Shown: positions 7,957 through 17,287 of the stretch, piece by piece
Position numbering within the stretch: the stretch's first letter is position 1
How the letters are laid out: each line of letters opens with the position of its first letter
Source of the DNA: Rhodospirillales bacterium
Lineage (GTDB): Bacteria; Pseudomonadota; Alphaproteobacteria; Acetobacterales; Acetobacteraceae
Direction of reading: 5' to 3'
Assembly: GCA_018971905.1 (NCBI GenBank)
Contig: JAGWZS010000005.1
Span: 1-22,858, forward strand
Length of the DNA stretch: 22,858 nucleotides
Program-made: the position numbers and the translations under genes
Notes under the pieces: model-generated
Seen by the model: only the letters and a program-made list of their open reading frames with translations
Database searches by the model: none
What the model was told of the DNA's origin: nothing

Positions 7957-7998
7957 CCTGCATATGCTATGAACTCTCTGCAATGCAGGAAGTTTTTT
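7957..7998 (+). terminator. Candidate intrinsic terminator after gmk
   Basis: CCTGCAT (7957-7963) is complementary to ATGCAGG (7983-7989), with a 19-base loop. Three bases later there is a run of six T (7993-7998). The stem is short and the loop large, so this is only a moderate candidate, but its place just past gmk and before gyrA suits the end of the yicC-gmk transcript. Confidence 0.4.
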
Positions 7999-8069
7999 CT
8001 TGTCAAATCAATGCTTTAGGATTGTCTACGACGCCATGGGCAGCCACCACCGCGACTCTCTGATTTAAC

Positions 8070-10802
8070 ATGAACGATATAACTGACGAGCCAGTCGCCG
8101 GACCGCTGGTGCCCCGTGGCCATGAGCCTGTTTCAATCGAACAGGAGATGCGCAAATCCTATCTGGATTATGCGATGTCCGTCATCGTTTCCCGCGCCTT
8201 GCCTGACGCGCGGGATGGTCTGAAGCCGGTTCACCGGCGGATTTTATACGCGATGAACGAGGCGGGTAACTCGCCTGATAAGCCCTACCGTAAATCAGCA
8301 CGCATGACCGGTGACGTGATGGGTACTTACCATCCGCATGGGGATAGCGCCATTTACCTTTCTGCCGTTCGCATGGCGCAGGAATTTTCAATGCGCCTGC
8401 CGCTGATCGACGGGCAGGGAAATTTTGGTTCCATCGACGGCGATATGCCCGCCGCAATGCGTTACACCGAAATGCGGCTGGCGCCATCGGCGATGCTGCT
8501 GCTGGAAGACATTGATAAAGATACCGTCGATTTTCAGCCAAACTACGACGAAAGCGAACAAGAGCCCCGCGTGCTTCCTGCGGCGTTTCCGAATTTGCTG
8601 ATCAATGGCTCCAACGGCATCGCGGTTGGAATGGCGACGAACATTCCGCCGCATAATCCAACCGAGATCATGGATGCGGTGCTGGCGATGATCGCCAATC
8701 CTGACATTACGCTCGAAGAGCTGATGAAAATTGTGCCAGGGCCAGATTTTCCCACGGCAGGGATTATTCTTGGGCGCTCGGGAATTCGCAATGCGTTCGA
8801 AACGGGGAAGGGGTCCATAATTCTGCGCGCCCGCGCAGGAATTGAGGAAATCCGAAAAGACCGTGATGCAATCGTCGTTACGGAAATTCCGTATCAAGTC
8901 AATAAATCATCATTGCTTGAGCGTATAGCCGAGCTTGTACGCGCCAAGGAGATTGAGGGTATCGCGGATTTGCGCGATGAATCCGACCGTGATGGTATGC
9001 GCATCGTTATTGAGTTGAAGCGCGATGCGACCGGTGAGGTGGTGTTGAATCAGCTATATCGCCTGACGCAACTTCAGCAGAGCTTTGGCATTAACATGCT
9101 GGCTTTGGACCGTGGCAAGCCGCGTCAAATGGGGCTTAAGGAGCTTCTGGGGCTGTTCATCGAGTTCCGCGAAGAGGTAATTCTTCGCCGGGCGCGCTTC
9201 GACCTGAATAAAGCGCGCGACCGTGCTCATCTTCTTATTGGCCTTGGCATTGCCGTAGCGAATATCGATGAAGTCATTCGTATTATCCGGGGCGCAGCGG
9301 ATTCCAATGCTGCGCGCACTGCGTTAATGACCCGCAATTGGCCAGCAGAGAATATTCTGCCGCTATTGGCACTGGTTGATGATTCTGGAAATCTGGTTGC
9401 AGCCGATAACACGATCCGCCTGACAGATGCACAAGCACGAGGAATTTTGGAGCTACGCCTTGCCCGCTTAACCGGCTTGGAACGCGATAAAATCCAGACT
9501 GAGCTTGCTGAAGTTTCTGAAAAAATCAAAGATTTTCTGGAAATAATCGGCAGCCGTATCCGCCGTTTGGAGGTCATGCAGTCTGAGGTTGCCGCCGCCA
9601 AAGACAAAATTGGCAGCGCGCGGAAATCGTCGATTGAAGATGTTAGCGCTGATCTCGATGACGAAAGCTTGATCGAACCAGGGCAGATGGTGATCACGCT
9701 TACGCGGGATGGTTTTATTAAGCGTACGCCTCTGGATGTGTTCCGGGCGCAAAACCGCGGCGGGCGGGGGCGTTCTGCTGCCGCAACACGTGGAGACGAC
9801 ATCGTAACCCGCAGCTTTAATGCGCATACGCACCAATTTGTGTTGTTTTTCTCCTCTGGCGGCAAGGTTTACCGTGAAAAAATATGGCGCTTGCCGGAGG
9901 CTGCCGCTAACACAAAAGGCAGGGCATTAGTAAATCTGTTGCCAGAGCTTGGAGGAGATCAGATCACCACGGTCTTGCCTCTCCCTCAGGATGAAACCTT
10001 GTGGGAATCGTTACACCTGGTGTTTGCAACGTCCTCAGGAAATGTTCGCCGCAATCGTTTGGCTGATTTCCGGAATGTGCGTGCCTCTGGCCTTATTGCC
10101 ATGAAGCTTGATGAGGGTGATCATCTTATTGGTGTGGCGACTTGCCGCGATGGTGATGACGTATTTCTGGCTACAAAACTTGGACGTTGCATTCGTTTCC
10201 AAATTTCGGACGAGACACTTCGCGTTTTCTCTGGCCGAGATTCCACAGGGGTTCGCGGCATTAGGCTTGCGGATGAAGACGAGGTTATCAGCCTTTGCGT
10301 GTTGCGGCATGTTGAAGCCTCTGTTGAAGAGCGTGCGGCTTATCTGAAGCAGCGGAACAACGCTGCAGATGATGAAGCGGTGGAAGTAGCGGAGCCAGAC
10401 GAAGGTGTGGCGGATGTTGCTCTTTCTGAAGAGCGCATTCGCGAGTTGGCGGACTCTGAAGAAATACTTCTTACAGTCACTGACACCGGATTTGGAAAAC
10501 GCAGTTCAGCTTATGAGTACCGCGTAAGTGGGCGGGGTGGGCAGGGTGTCACGAACATAACCCTCAACCACCGCCGTAACGGGTATGCTGTGGCTGCCAG
10601 CTTTGCGGTTCGCCCCGGCGATGACGTGATGCTGATTACGAATGGCGGACGATTGATACGGCTGCCGGCAGATCAAATCCGGTTTACCGGGCGCGCTGCC
10701 ATGGGTGTTACGCTCTTTAAGCTGGATAAAGATGAGCGTGTGATCAGCGTGTTCCCTGTGTTTGAGGAGGGCGTGCAAGATTTTGAAACCGAGGAGGGGT
10801 AG
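8070..10802 (+). CDS. gyrA: DNA gyrase subunit A
   Basis: This 910-residue protein is the DNA-cleaving subunit of gyrase and introduces negative supercoils with GyrB. The N-terminal breakage-reunion domain carries [31 protein letters not shown] and [10 protein letters not shown], with catalytic Tyr132 (E. coli Tyr122). The GyrA box reads QNRGGRG near residue 565, and a full beta-pinwheel C-terminal domain follows, which separates it from ParC. An acidic insert rich in Glu, Asp and Ala is present near residues 765-790, and the tail is acidic (DFETEEG). The quinolone-determining segment reads [16 protein letters not shown]: Ser93 (E. coli Ser83) is kept, but residue 97 is Leu where E. coli has Asp87. 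The ATG at 8070 is preceded by an in-frame stop nine bases upstream and has no clear Shine-Dalgarno sequence. coaD follows after two bases. Confidence 0.97.
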   Translation: MNDITDEPVAGPLVPRGHEPVSIEQEMRKSYLDYAMSVIVSRALPDARDGLKPVHRRILYAMNEAGNSPDKPYRKSARMTGDVMGTYHPHGDSAIYLSAVRMAQEFSMRLPLIDGQGNFGSIDGDMPAAMRYTEMRLAPSAMLLLEDIDKDTVDFQPNYDESEQEPRVLPAAFPNLLINGSNGIAVGMATNIPPHNPTEIMDAVLAMIANPDITLEELMKIVPGPDFPTAGIILGRSGIRNAFETGKGSIILRARAGIEEIRKDRDAIVVTEIPYQVNKSSLLERIAELVRAKEIEGIADLRDESDRDGMRIVIELKRDATGEVVLNQLYRLTQLQQSFGINMLALDRGKPRQMGLKELLGLFIEFREEVILRRARFDLNKARDRAHLLIGLGIAVANIDEVIRIIRGAADSNAARTALMTRNWPAENILPLLALVDDSGNLVAADNTIRLTDAQARGILELRLARLTGLERDKIQTELAEVSEKIKDFLEIIGSRIRRLEVMQSEVAAAKDKIGSARKSSIEDVSADLDDESLIEPGQMVITLTRDGFIKRTPLDVFRAQNRGGRGRSAAATRGDDIVTRSFNAHTHQFVLFFSSGGKVYREKIWRLPEAAANTKGRALVNLLPELGGDQITTVLPLPQDETLWESLHLVFATSSGNVRRNRLADFRNVRASGLIAMKLDEGDHLIGVATCRDGDDVFLATKLGRCIRFQISDETLRVFSGRDSTGVRGIRLADEDEVISLCVLRHVEASVEERAAYLKQRNNAADDEAVEVAEPDEGVADVALSEERIRELADSEEILLTVTDTGFGKRSSAYEYRVSGRGGQGVTNITLNHRRNGYAVAASFAVRPGDDVMLITNGGRLIRLPADQIRFTGRAAMGVTLFKLDKDERVISVFPVFEEGVQDFETEEG

Positions 10803-10804
10803 GG

Positions 10805-11311
10805 ATGTCCGCTCGCATTGCCCTTTATCCAGGAACGTTTGATCCGATAACGAATGGACATATAGATATCATTACCCGCGCAGCGCGACTGGTTGATAAG
10901 CTTGTGATCGGTGTTGCGGTGAATATCGGGAAAGGACCGATATTCACGATTGAAGAGCGCGTTGAGCTTGTTAAGGCTGAGGTAATGCCAGTTGCAAATA
11001 AAGCTGGAATCTCTGCGGAAGTTTTACCTTTTTCAAGCTTACTCATTGAGTTTGCAAAAGCCGTTGGAGCTCAGATGATTATCCGAGGGCTGCGCGCGGT
11101 CTCTGATTTTGACTATGAGTTTCAAATGGCAGGAATGAACTACCGCCTGGATTCAGGAATTGAAACCGTGTTTCTGATGGCCAGTGAACGCCATCAATTT
11201 ATTTCATCTCGATTTGTTAAGGACATCGCTTCGTTCGGCGGCGACATATCCTCTTTTGTGCCGGAGCTTACCAATGAAAAAACAAAGGCAAAATTGAAAG
11301 GAAATGTATGA
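10805..11311 (+). CDS. coaD: Phosphopantetheine adenylyltransferase
   Basis: This 168-residue enzyme transfers AMP from ATP to 4'-phosphopantetheine, the penultimate step of coenzyme A synthesis. It shows the nucleotidyltransferase motif in YPGTFDPITNGHIDII (TNGH at residues 16-19), then IIRGLRAVSDFDYEFQMA, and the ISSRFVKDIA segment near residue 130. Length is typical. A strong purine-rich ribosome site (GAGGAGGGG) formed by the last gyrA codons precedes the ATG. Its stop codon overlaps the next gene's start (ATGA). The codons look more AT-rich than those of the neighbouring hopanoid genes, but not enough to suggest transfer. Confidence 0.96.
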   Translation: MSARIALYPGTFDPITNGHIDIITRAARLVDKLVIGVAVNIGKGPIFTIEERVELVKAEVMPVANKAGISAEVLPFSSLLIEFAKAVGAQMIIRGLRAVSDFDYEFQMAGMNYRLDSGIETVFLMASERHQFISSRFVKDIASFGGDISSFVPELTNEKTKAKLKGNV

Positions 11312-11856
11312 CAAATCGTCGTACCTTCATTACTGCCACAACTGCCACCTTGCTAACGGGAGCTACCATGAGCGACGCCTTGGCCGAAAATTCAGCCTCT
11401 AACACTCTTATAATGACGCTGAAGTATGGCGACGTTACGATTACACTTCGCCCGGACCTTGCTCCGCTGGCGGCGCGTCGGCTGCATGATTTAACCGCTC
11501 AAGGCTTTTATAACGGATGCAAATTCTTCCGTGTTATAGCGGGGTTTATGGCGCAGACGGGTGATCCGACGAACACCGGCACTGGCGGCAGCTCGTTGCC
11601 AAATTTGCCGGCGGAATTCACCAACGATGCGAGTTTTCTTACGGGCACTGTGGGTATGGCCAGAACACAGGATCCTAATTCTGCAAACAGTCAGTTCTTT
11701 ATTTGCTTTGATCCCTGCAGTTGGCTTGATGGGCAATACACCATTGTTGGGCAGGTTACGGCTGGCATGGAAGCCGTTCAGCAGATTAAGAAGGGCTCAG
11801 GCTCCAGCGGGCAGGTTCAAGACCCCGATTCAATAATTAAAATGGTGGTTGCATAA
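11308..11856 (+). CDS. Cyclophilin-type peptidyl-prolyl isomerase, exported
   Basis: This 182-residue protein catalyses cis-trans isomerisation of proline bonds. The leader (about residues 1-27) has a twin-arginine-like NRRTFIT followed by a hydrophobic stretch and an ALA cleavage site (DALA|EN). It is therefore probably periplasmic and possibly exported by Tat; Sec export is also possible. The cyclophilin domain shows FFRVIAGFMAQTGDPTNTGTGG, then GTVGMARTQDPNSANSQFFI and SWLDGQYTIVGQV. The catalytic arginine in FFRVI and the QFFI core are present. Translation is coupled to coaD through an ATGA overlap. A strong terminator follows 24 bases after the stop. Confidence 0.93.
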   Translation: MTNRRTFITATTATLLTGATMSDALAENSASNTLIMTLKYGDVTITLRPDLAPLAARRLHDLTAQGFYNGCKFFRVIAGFMAQTGDPTNTGTGGSSLPNLPAEFTNDASFLTGTVGMARTQDPNSANSQFFICFDPCSWLDGQYTIVGQVTAGMEAVQQIKKGSGSSGQVQDPDSIIKMVVA

Positions 11857-11880
11857 AAGATCGAAGTTTTTGCGACAAAT

Positions 11881-11917
11881 AAAAACCTTGGAAGAGCCTA
11901 TCTCTTCCAAGGTTTTT
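11881..11917. terminator. Bidirectional intrinsic terminator
   Basis: A perfect 16-bp stem (11881-11896 with 11902-11917) encloses a five-base loop, CCTAT. The stem begins with five A and ends with five T, followed by one more T, so it provides a U-tract in both directions. It lies between the convergent cyclophilin gene (plus) and hpnJ (minus) and should stop transcription of both operons. Confidence 0.93.
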
Positions 11918-11939
11918 TGTGACGGTTAAAGCTTAAGAT

Positions 11940-13370
11940 CTATGCCGCTTTGGTGGTTTGGCGTTCCTTCAGGAAAGCAAAAAACTCCACCCCTTCACGA
12001 AGACGGCGCACCAGCATTTGCGGGGAAAGCGCCATCTCTTTCAAAATAGATAGAATTTTTGACGGCCGGAAATAGAATTGGCGGTAGATTTCCTCAACCG
12101 CATCAAAAATTTCTTTGTGCGAGAGGTGAGGGTAATGCAGTGGTGCAATTTGCACGCCATGTTCATCGATCAGCTCAGCATTGGCAACATCCAGCCAACC
12201 TTCCTGCAGCGCCTGGTTAAACAAGAACGTGCCTGGATACGGCGCGGCCAGAGAAACCTGGATGGTATGCGGGTTGATCTCTTTGGCGAAGGCGATGGTT
12301 TCCTGCAGCGTCTCTTTTGTTTCGCCTGGCAATCCAACAATAAAGGTGCCGTGAATCTTGATGCCAAGCTTATGACAATCAGCCGTAAAACGCTTTGCGA
12401 CGTCGATCCGCATACCTTTTTTGATATTGTGCAAAATCTGCTGATTTCCGGATTCATAACCCACGAGCAGCAAGCGCAACCCATTCGCCTTCAGAACTTT
12501 CAGCGTTTCATAAGGTACGTTGGCTTTGGCGTTGCAGGACCAGGAGATGCCGAGCTTGCCCAATTCTTTTGCGATGGCTTCGGCGCGGGGCAGGTTATCG
12601 GTAAAGGTGTCGTCGTCGAACATGATTTCCTGCACGCTCGGAAACAGCTCCATTGCCCGCTTTACTTCGGCGATCACATTCTCCACCGAACGTGTACGAT
12701 ATTTATGTCCGCCAACCGTTTGCGGCCACAGGCAAAACGTACAATGAGACTTACAGCCACGGCCCGTGTAGATTGAGATATAAGGATGCTTCAGATAGCC
12801 GATGAAGTAATCCTCCATCTTCAGGTGCTTTTTATAAACATCCACCACAAATGGCAGCTGATCCATATCCATGAGCAGGGGGCGATCTTCGTTTTTGATA
12901 ATCTCTCCGGCTTCATTACGCCACCAGATGCCCTGAACCTCGGCCAGGGGCTTGCCTTCGGCGATCTCCTTGATCGTGAAATCGAATTCATTCCCGCACA
13001 CGAAATCCAGTACGGGCGCACGCTCAAGCGATTCCACGGGCTGCACGGCGACTTTGGCGCCGATAAAGCCGACCAGCATGGCAGGGTTCAGCTTCTTAAA
13101 CTCTTCCGCCACCTTCACATCGTTGCCAAAAGAAGGCGTAGAGGTGTGGATGATAAGCAGCTGGTGTGTCTTGGCATGAGGGAGTACGTCCGCCATGCTC
13201 AAACGGGCAGGGGGGGCGTCGATCAATGTCGAATCTGGCAGTAAGGCTGCCGGCTGAGCCAACCAGGTCGGGAACCAGAAGCTTTTAATCTCACGCCGCG
13301 CCTGATAGCGAGACCCGGCACCACCGTCGAACCCGTCGAAGGAAGGAGGTTGCAGAAACAAAGTTTTCAT
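11940..13370 (-). CDS. hpnJ: Hopanoid radical SAM protein HpnJ
   Basis: This 476-residue protein is a B12-binding-type radical SAM enzyme. The N-terminal ~180 residues form the cobalamin-binding-like domain (MKTLFLQPPSFDGFDGG start, then HTSTPSFGNDVKVAEEF). The radical SAM core starts with CKSHCTFC (Cys206, Cys210, Cys213), which binds the 4Fe-4S cluster. Genetic work in Burkholderia showed HpnJ is needed to turn glucosaminyl bacteriohopanetetrol into the cyclitol ether form. The frame is open back to 13553, inside hpnI, but homologues begin MKTLFLQPP, so the ATG at 13370 is chosen; an ATG two codons earlier (13376) is equally possible. It starts 10 bases after the hpnI stop and is the last gene of the dxs-hpnM-hpnI-hpnJ operon. 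Confidence 0.93.
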   Translation of the reverse strand: MKTLFLQPPSFDGFDGGAGSRYQARREIKSFWFPTWLAQPAALLPDSTLIDAPPARLSMADVLPHAKTHQLLIIHTSTPSFGNDVKVAEEFKKLNPAMLVGFIGAKVAVQPVESLERAPVLDFVCGNEFDFTIKEIAEGKPLAEVQGIWWRNEAGEIIKNEDRPLLMDMDQLPFVVDVYKKHLKMEDYFIGYLKHPYISIYTGRGCKSHCTFCLWPQTVGGHKYRTRSVENVIAEVKRAMELFPSVQEIMFDDDTFTDNLPRAEAIAKELGKLGISWSCNAKANVPYETLKVLKANGLRLLLVGYESGNQQILHNIKKGMRIDVAKRFTADCHKLGIKIHGTFIVGLPGETKETLQETIAFAKEINPHTIQVSLAAPYPGTFLFNQALQEGWLDVANAELIDEHGVQIAPLHYPHLSHKEIFDAVEEIYRQFYFRPSKILSILKEMALSPQMLVRRLREGVEFFAFLKERQTTKAA

Positions 13371-13380
13371 CGTCATCTCG

Positions 13381-14520
13381 TCACTCACTCTTTCGACCAA
13401 AGTCAACCCGTCCGGAATCGGCAACCATGGGTTGGCCGTGCCAATCCACGCGGTTGCCCGTAAAACTCGCAATATAAATGAGCGTGGAGAAGAAATCACG
13501 CAACAGAAAAAGCCAAATATTTTGCCTTTTTGGGAGGCCCAAAGCGGCTTCAATCCGCCAAGCCGTCATGGCGCGCACGCCGAGCGCCCCAACGAACAGC
13601 AGGACGCTCCATATTGAAAGGACTGAAAACGCCATCGCAAGCGCAGCCAAGAGCAATGGCATTTGAAATATTGTTCCCAGATATGCCACGGGAACCAGTG
13701 CCCGAATTGTCCGCGCCCAGCGCAGTTCGTGCTGGAAAAGCGAGGCAAAGTCTTGTTCGGGTACTGTGGTCGCGGGAATGACTGGCGCCAGCGCAATTTT
13801 CTGCCCAGCGGCCAAAACAAGGCGTCCAAGCACCTGATCATCGGCGAGGTAATTAGCAAGGGCTTCAAGGCCGCCAATTTTTTCCAGAACGCCAGCGCGA
13901 ATCGCCATGGTTACGCCCATGCAATCCTGTCGGCCCAAACGGCGCGCCAGCAAGGCGCCGGGTAAAAAATTATAGTTGAGTTGCGCCACCCCAAGTTGCG
14001 CAGCGAGAGAGGGGTTTGCGGGAAGCCCGGTATAGATCGTCGTGACCAGCCCTACGTCTGGCTCCTCGAAAGCGGCCAGGATCGCATTCAGATAATAAGG
14101 CGGAACATGTACGTCAGCATCCGAGATGACAATGACTTCATGTTTCGCCAATGGCTTCATATTGATGAGATTCGAAACTTTTCGGTTTCGGCCATGCTCG
14201 GCGTCATTCACCATCACGGCTATGTCTTGCTTTGGGTAACGGGCCCTGAGATTTGACAGAACGGCAAGTACTGGATCGTTCTTGCTTTGAACGCCGAAAA
14301 CAAGTTGATAAACCGGATAATCGAGCAGAAAAAAGGATTCTAGTGCCAGCTCGGTCAGGGCTTCCGTGCCATATAGAGGCTTCAGAACCGATACGCCTGG
14401 GAGCTGAGACGGCGAAGCGCGCAAATTCTTGCAGAATTGTTCAGCCAAAAGCGCGCCGAACACCTGCTGGGCAAGTCCGGCAAGGGTCAGCAACGCGGCG
14501 GTTAAGGCTATAATCTGCAA
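13381..14520 (-). CDS. hpnI: Hopanoid glycosyltransferase HpnI
   Basis: This 379-residue membrane-bound family-2 glycosyltransferase resembles ceramide glucosyltransferases. It has an N-terminal membrane helix (residues ~3-25), a GT-A domain with SVLKPLYG, VMVND (~102-106) and the metal-binding DAD (134-136), the acceptor-side LADDQ (225-229), and HELRWARTIR (264-273), a variant of the QxxRW motif. Hydrophobic helices follow at ~282-325. Genetic evidence from Burkholderia places HpnI at the addition of an N-acetylhexosamine to bacteriohopanetetrol before HpnK and HpnJ. The start codon is TTG at 14520, 14 bases after the hpnM stop. No ATG or GTG start would keep the first membrane helix and no Shine-Dalgarno sequence is visible, so translation probably depends on coupling to hpnM. 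Confidence 0.9.
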   Translation of the reverse strand: MQIIALTAALLTLAGLAQQVFGALLAEQFCKNLRASPSQLPGVSVLKPLYGTEALTELALESFFLLDYPVYQLVFGVQSKNDPVLAVLSNLRARYPKQDIAVMVNDAEHGRNRKVSNLINMKPLAKHEVIVISDADVHVPPYYLNAILAAFEEPDVGLVTTIYTGLPANPSLAAQLGVAQLNYNFLPGALLARRLGRQDCMGVTMAIRAGVLEKIGGLEALANYLADDQVLGRLVLAAGQKIALAPVIPATTVPEQDFASLFQHELRWARTIRALVPVAYLGTIFQMPLLLAALAMAFSVLSIWSVLLFVGALGVRAMTAWRIEAALGLPKRQNIWLFLLRDFFSTLIYIASFTGNRVDWHGQPMVADSGRVDFGRKSE

Positions 14521-14534
14521 AATAGCTATACGAT

Positions 14535-15155
14535 CTAGCCGGCTGAACTGTCCCGAAGGTCGGTAATTTTGGCCTTCAGGGCGGCGATCAGCTGGGAGGC
14601 ATCGCCTGATTTTACAAGGGATGCAAAGTCAGAAGCGTGCACGGCAACCTGGCTGATGGTACCGTTCAGAAGCACATCGTCAATTTTCCAAGAATCGTTA
14701 TTCCTGGCGACGACATAATCAAGTTTTACGGAGCCATCATTCGAGGATAATTTTGTCTCAACGATTTTCTTTTGCCCCAGCGATTGCACAGGCGGCACAA
14801 CCGACAGCGTCTGACCATTGTAGCTATTAAATTGCGAGACATAGCTGGATACGGTGAACTGAGTAAATAGATCGATCAGCTCACTTTGCTGGGATGCCGG
14901 CAGCGTGGACCACAGAAAACCAACCGAATTTTTGGTCACTTCCGGCAGATCGTAGGTTTGTTCAATCACCGGCGCGAGCGCATCGTATCTGGCCTGAAAT
15001 TTCTGGCCGGCCAATGCCGATTTCATGGCCGAAATCAGGGCGTTATCTAACGCTGAAACCGGGCCGGTCGCATCGGAACCGGCGGCCATGGCGGAAGGCA
15101 TAAAAAATAAACCGCCAGCCAGCGCCAGGGCAGGGCAACGGAAAATATTCTTCAT
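14535..15155 (-). CDS. hpnM: HpnM, MlaC/Ttg2D-like periplasmic protein
   Basis: This 206-residue protein has a clear signal peptide (MKNIFRCPALALAGGLFF, then MPSAMA|AG), so it is periplasmic. The mature domain resembles the MlaC/toluene-tolerance auxiliary family: RYDALAPVIEQTYDLPEVTK, SELIDLFTQFTVSSYVSQFN, VVARNNDSWKIDDVLLNG, then a C-terminal helix. MlaC proteins carry phospholipid between membranes; HpnM is inferred to handle hopanoids or related lipids because it occurs in hopanoid clusters. The frame is open to 15194, but the ATG at 15155 has AAGGAGA six bases upstream, begins the signal peptide, and lies 10 bases after the dxs stop. Its stop is followed 14 bases later by hpnI. Confidence 0.88.
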   Translation of the reverse strand: MKNIFRCPALALAGGLFFMPSAMAAGSDATGPVSALDNALISAMKSALAGQKFQARYDALAPVIEQTYDLPEVTKNSVGFLWSTLPASQQSELIDLFTQFTVSSYVSQFNSYNGQTLSVVPPVQSLGQKKIVETKLSSNDGSVKLDYVVARNNDSWKIDDVLLNGTISQVAVHASDFASLVKSGDASQLIAALKAKITDLRDSSAG

Positions 15156-15165
15156 GCGCTTCTCC

Positions 15166-17097
15166 TTACTGCGCGGGAACGGCAATAAAATCACGGAAAG
15201 AAGGCACGCCGATGGCAGCCATGGCGTGCGCCACGATGTGCTGGGCGGTCAACCCTGCCTCGACCAATTGCGCCGCTGGCGTGTTATGGTCGATCAGCAG
15301 GTCCGGCAAGGTCATTGGCCTGAACTTCAAGCCCTTATCGAATGCACCGCTCCAGGCGAGATGATGCGCCACGGCCGCTCCAAAGCCGCCAGCCGCCCCT
15401 TCCTCGATCGTAATCAGCACTTCATGATTCCGGGCCAGTTGGTCGAGCAGAGCCGTGTCCAGGGGCTTCATGAACCGGGCATCGGCAACCGAGGTGGGAA
15501 GCCCTCTGGTGGTCAAATCTTCCGCTGCTATCAGCGCCTCCGCCAAGCGGGTTCCAAGCGACAGGATCGCAATTTTGCTTCCTTCCCGCAGCAGGCGTCC
15601 CTTGCCGATTTCCCATGGCGTACCGCGATCTGGCAGGGCAGCGCCCACACCTTCACCGCGCGGGTAACGGAAGGCCGAGGGCCGATCGTCGATGGCAGCC
15701 GCAGTGGCGACGCAATGCATCAACTCCGCCTCGTCGGATGGCGCCATAATCACCATCCGCGGCATGGGGCCGAGAAAACACAAATCGTAGGCGCCGGCAT
15801 GGGTCGCGCCATCAGCGCCTACAAGGCCGGCCCGGTCCATTGCAAACCTCACCGGAAGGCTCTGCAACACGACATCATGCACCAACTGGTCGTAACCGCG
15901 CTGAAGGAAGGTTGAATAAATGGCGCAGAACGGTGCCATACCTTCGGTTGCCATGCCTGCGGCAAATGTCACGGCGTGCTGTTCGGCAATCCCCACATCG
16001 AAAATGCGATCGGGAAATTTCTGGGCAAATTTATCCAAACCCGTTCCGCCCGGCATGGCGGCAGTTATCGTGACGATTTTTGAATTATGCTCCGCCTCGG
16101 CAATCAAGGCCTTCGCGAACACATTGGTGTAAGTTGGCGGGCCCGGCGGCGCCTTTTTCTGTTCGCCGGTAATCACATTAAACTTGGAAACGCCGTGATA
16201 CTTGTCACCCGCTGCCTCAGCCGGCGCATAGCCTTTGCCTTTTTGCGTGACTACATGCAGCAAAAGCGGCGCCTGGGCATCGGAGTCGCGGAGATTACGG
16301 AGTACGGGCAGCAAATGCTCCATATTGTGGCCATCGATGGGGCCGACATAATAGAAGCCGAGCTCCTCGAACAAAGTACCGCCGGTGAGAATGCCCCTGG
16401 CATATTCTTCGGCCTTGCGTGCGGTGCGTTCAATGGGGCGCGGAAAGCGTTTCGCCATTTTTGCGGCGAAATCGCGCAGGCTCATGAAGCTGTGCGAGGA
16501 AATAAGCGTCGAAAGATAGGCGCTCATCGCGCCAACAGGTGGCGCGATTGACATGTCATTATCGTTGAGGATGACAATGAGCCGGGATTTCATCGCGCCG
16601 GCGTTATTCATGGCCTCGTAGGCCATGCCGGCACTCATGGAGCCGTCGCCGATGACAGCGATGACGTTCCGGGGCGGCTCTTCCTTATTCAGGTCTCTCG
16701 CCACCGCCATGCCGAGTCCCGCGGAGATCGAGGTGCTGGAGTGTGCAGCGCCAAAGGGGTCGTATTCGCTTTCTGAACGGCGCGTGAAGCCAGACAACCC
16801 GCCCGGCTGGCGCAGGGTGCGGATTTGCGCGCGCCGACCCGTTAGAATTTTGTGCGGGTAGCATTGATGCCCCACATCCCAGATCAGCCGGTCGCGAGGT
16901 GTATCAAAAACTGCGTGGATGGCTACGGTCAGCTCAACAACGCCAAGGGATGAGCCCAGGTGTCCACCGGTTACGGAAACCGTGTCGATCGTTTCAGCGC
17001 GCAGCTCGTCCGCCACCTGTTTGAGCTGGTCTGTCGAAAAATTGCGCAGATCTGCGGGGAAATGAACGCGGTCGAGCAAGGGGGTAGCTGGCGGCAT
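15166..17097 (-). CDS. dxs: 1-deoxy-D-xylulose-5-phosphate synthase
   Basis: This 643-residue thiamine-diphosphate enzyme joins pyruvate and glyceraldehyde 3-phosphate to form DXP, the first and often limiting step of the MEP isoprenoid pathway. Visible motifs are [10 protein letters not shown] (His46), [15 protein letters not shown], the ThDP motif beginning [18 protein letters not shown] (150 on) and ending ILNDNDMSI, the second-domain [18 protein letters not shown], and [15 protein letters not shown]. Length is typical. The ATG at 17097 has AGGAGGGG about nine bases upstream. It heads the operon with hpnM, hpnI and hpnJ, placing isoprenoid supply together with hopanoid tailoring. Transcription diverges from ispH-hpnH. 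Confidence 0.97.
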   Translation of the reverse strand: MPPATPLLDRVHFPADLRNFSTDQLKQVADELRAETIDTVSVTGGHLGSSLGVVELTVAIHAVFDTPRDRLIWDVGHQCYPHKILTGRRAQIRTLRQPGGLSGFTRRSESEYDPFGAAHSSTSISAGLGMAVARDLNKEEPPRNVIAVIGDGSMSAGMAYEAMNNAGAMKSRLIVILNDNDMSIAPPVGAMSAYLSTLISSHSFMSLRDFAAKMAKRFPRPIERTARKAEEYARGILTGGTLFEELGFYYVGPIDGHNMEHLLPVLRNLRDSDAQAPLLLHVVTQKGKGYAPAEAAGDKYHGVSKFNVITGEQKKAPPGPPTYTNVFAKALIAEAEHNSKIVTITAAMPGGTGLDKFAQKFPDRIFDVGIAEQHAVTFAAGMATEGMAPFCAIYSTFLQRGYDQLVHDVVLQSLPVRFAMDRAGLVGADGATHAGAYDLCFLGPMPRMVIMAPSDEAELMHCVATAAAIDDRPSAFRYPRGEGVGAALPDRGTPWEIGKGRLLREGSKIAILSLGTRLAEALIAAEDLTTRGLPTSVADARFMKPLDTALLDQLARNHEVLITIEEGAAGGFGAAVAHHLAWSGAFDKGLKFRPMTLPDLLIDHNTPAAQLVEAGLTAQHIVAHAMAAIGVPSFRDFIAVPAQ

Positions 17098-17193
17098 CAG
17101 AGGGCCCCTCCTGCGCGCCGCGCCGTCAAAAATCGCATAGCTGGTCCCGTCATCCGCATCAATCCGTTCAATATGCCCAAATCCTGTTCGGAT

Positions 17194-17232
17194 AGGCGAT
17201 CATCGCCTTGTTCACCTCAGACACATAGGTGA
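17194..17232. repeat. Two adjacent dyads, possible operators
   Basis: AGGCGATCATCGCCT (17194-17208) is a perfect palindrome with 7-base arms around one C. Four bases later TCACCT (17212-17217) and AGGTGA (17227-17232) form a second inverted repeat with nine bases between. Both lie about 100-135 bases upstream of dxs and about 190-230 bases upstream of ispH, a position that suits control of either promoter. Confidence 0.4.
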
Positions 17233-17287
17233 CAATCTTAAAAAAAGCCAGAACTGCGCCTAAACTACTCTCTCTAATTTGCAATTT

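Noticed and set aside
9227..9865. Minus-strand 212-codon frame inside gyrA
   Set aside because: Its composition (Ser, Arg, Ile rich) is typical of an antisense shadow, and gyrA is intact in the same span.
12078..12776. Plus-strand 232-codon frame inside hpnJ
   Set aside because: It is antisense to the radical SAM core of hpnJ; no motif or ribosome site supports it.
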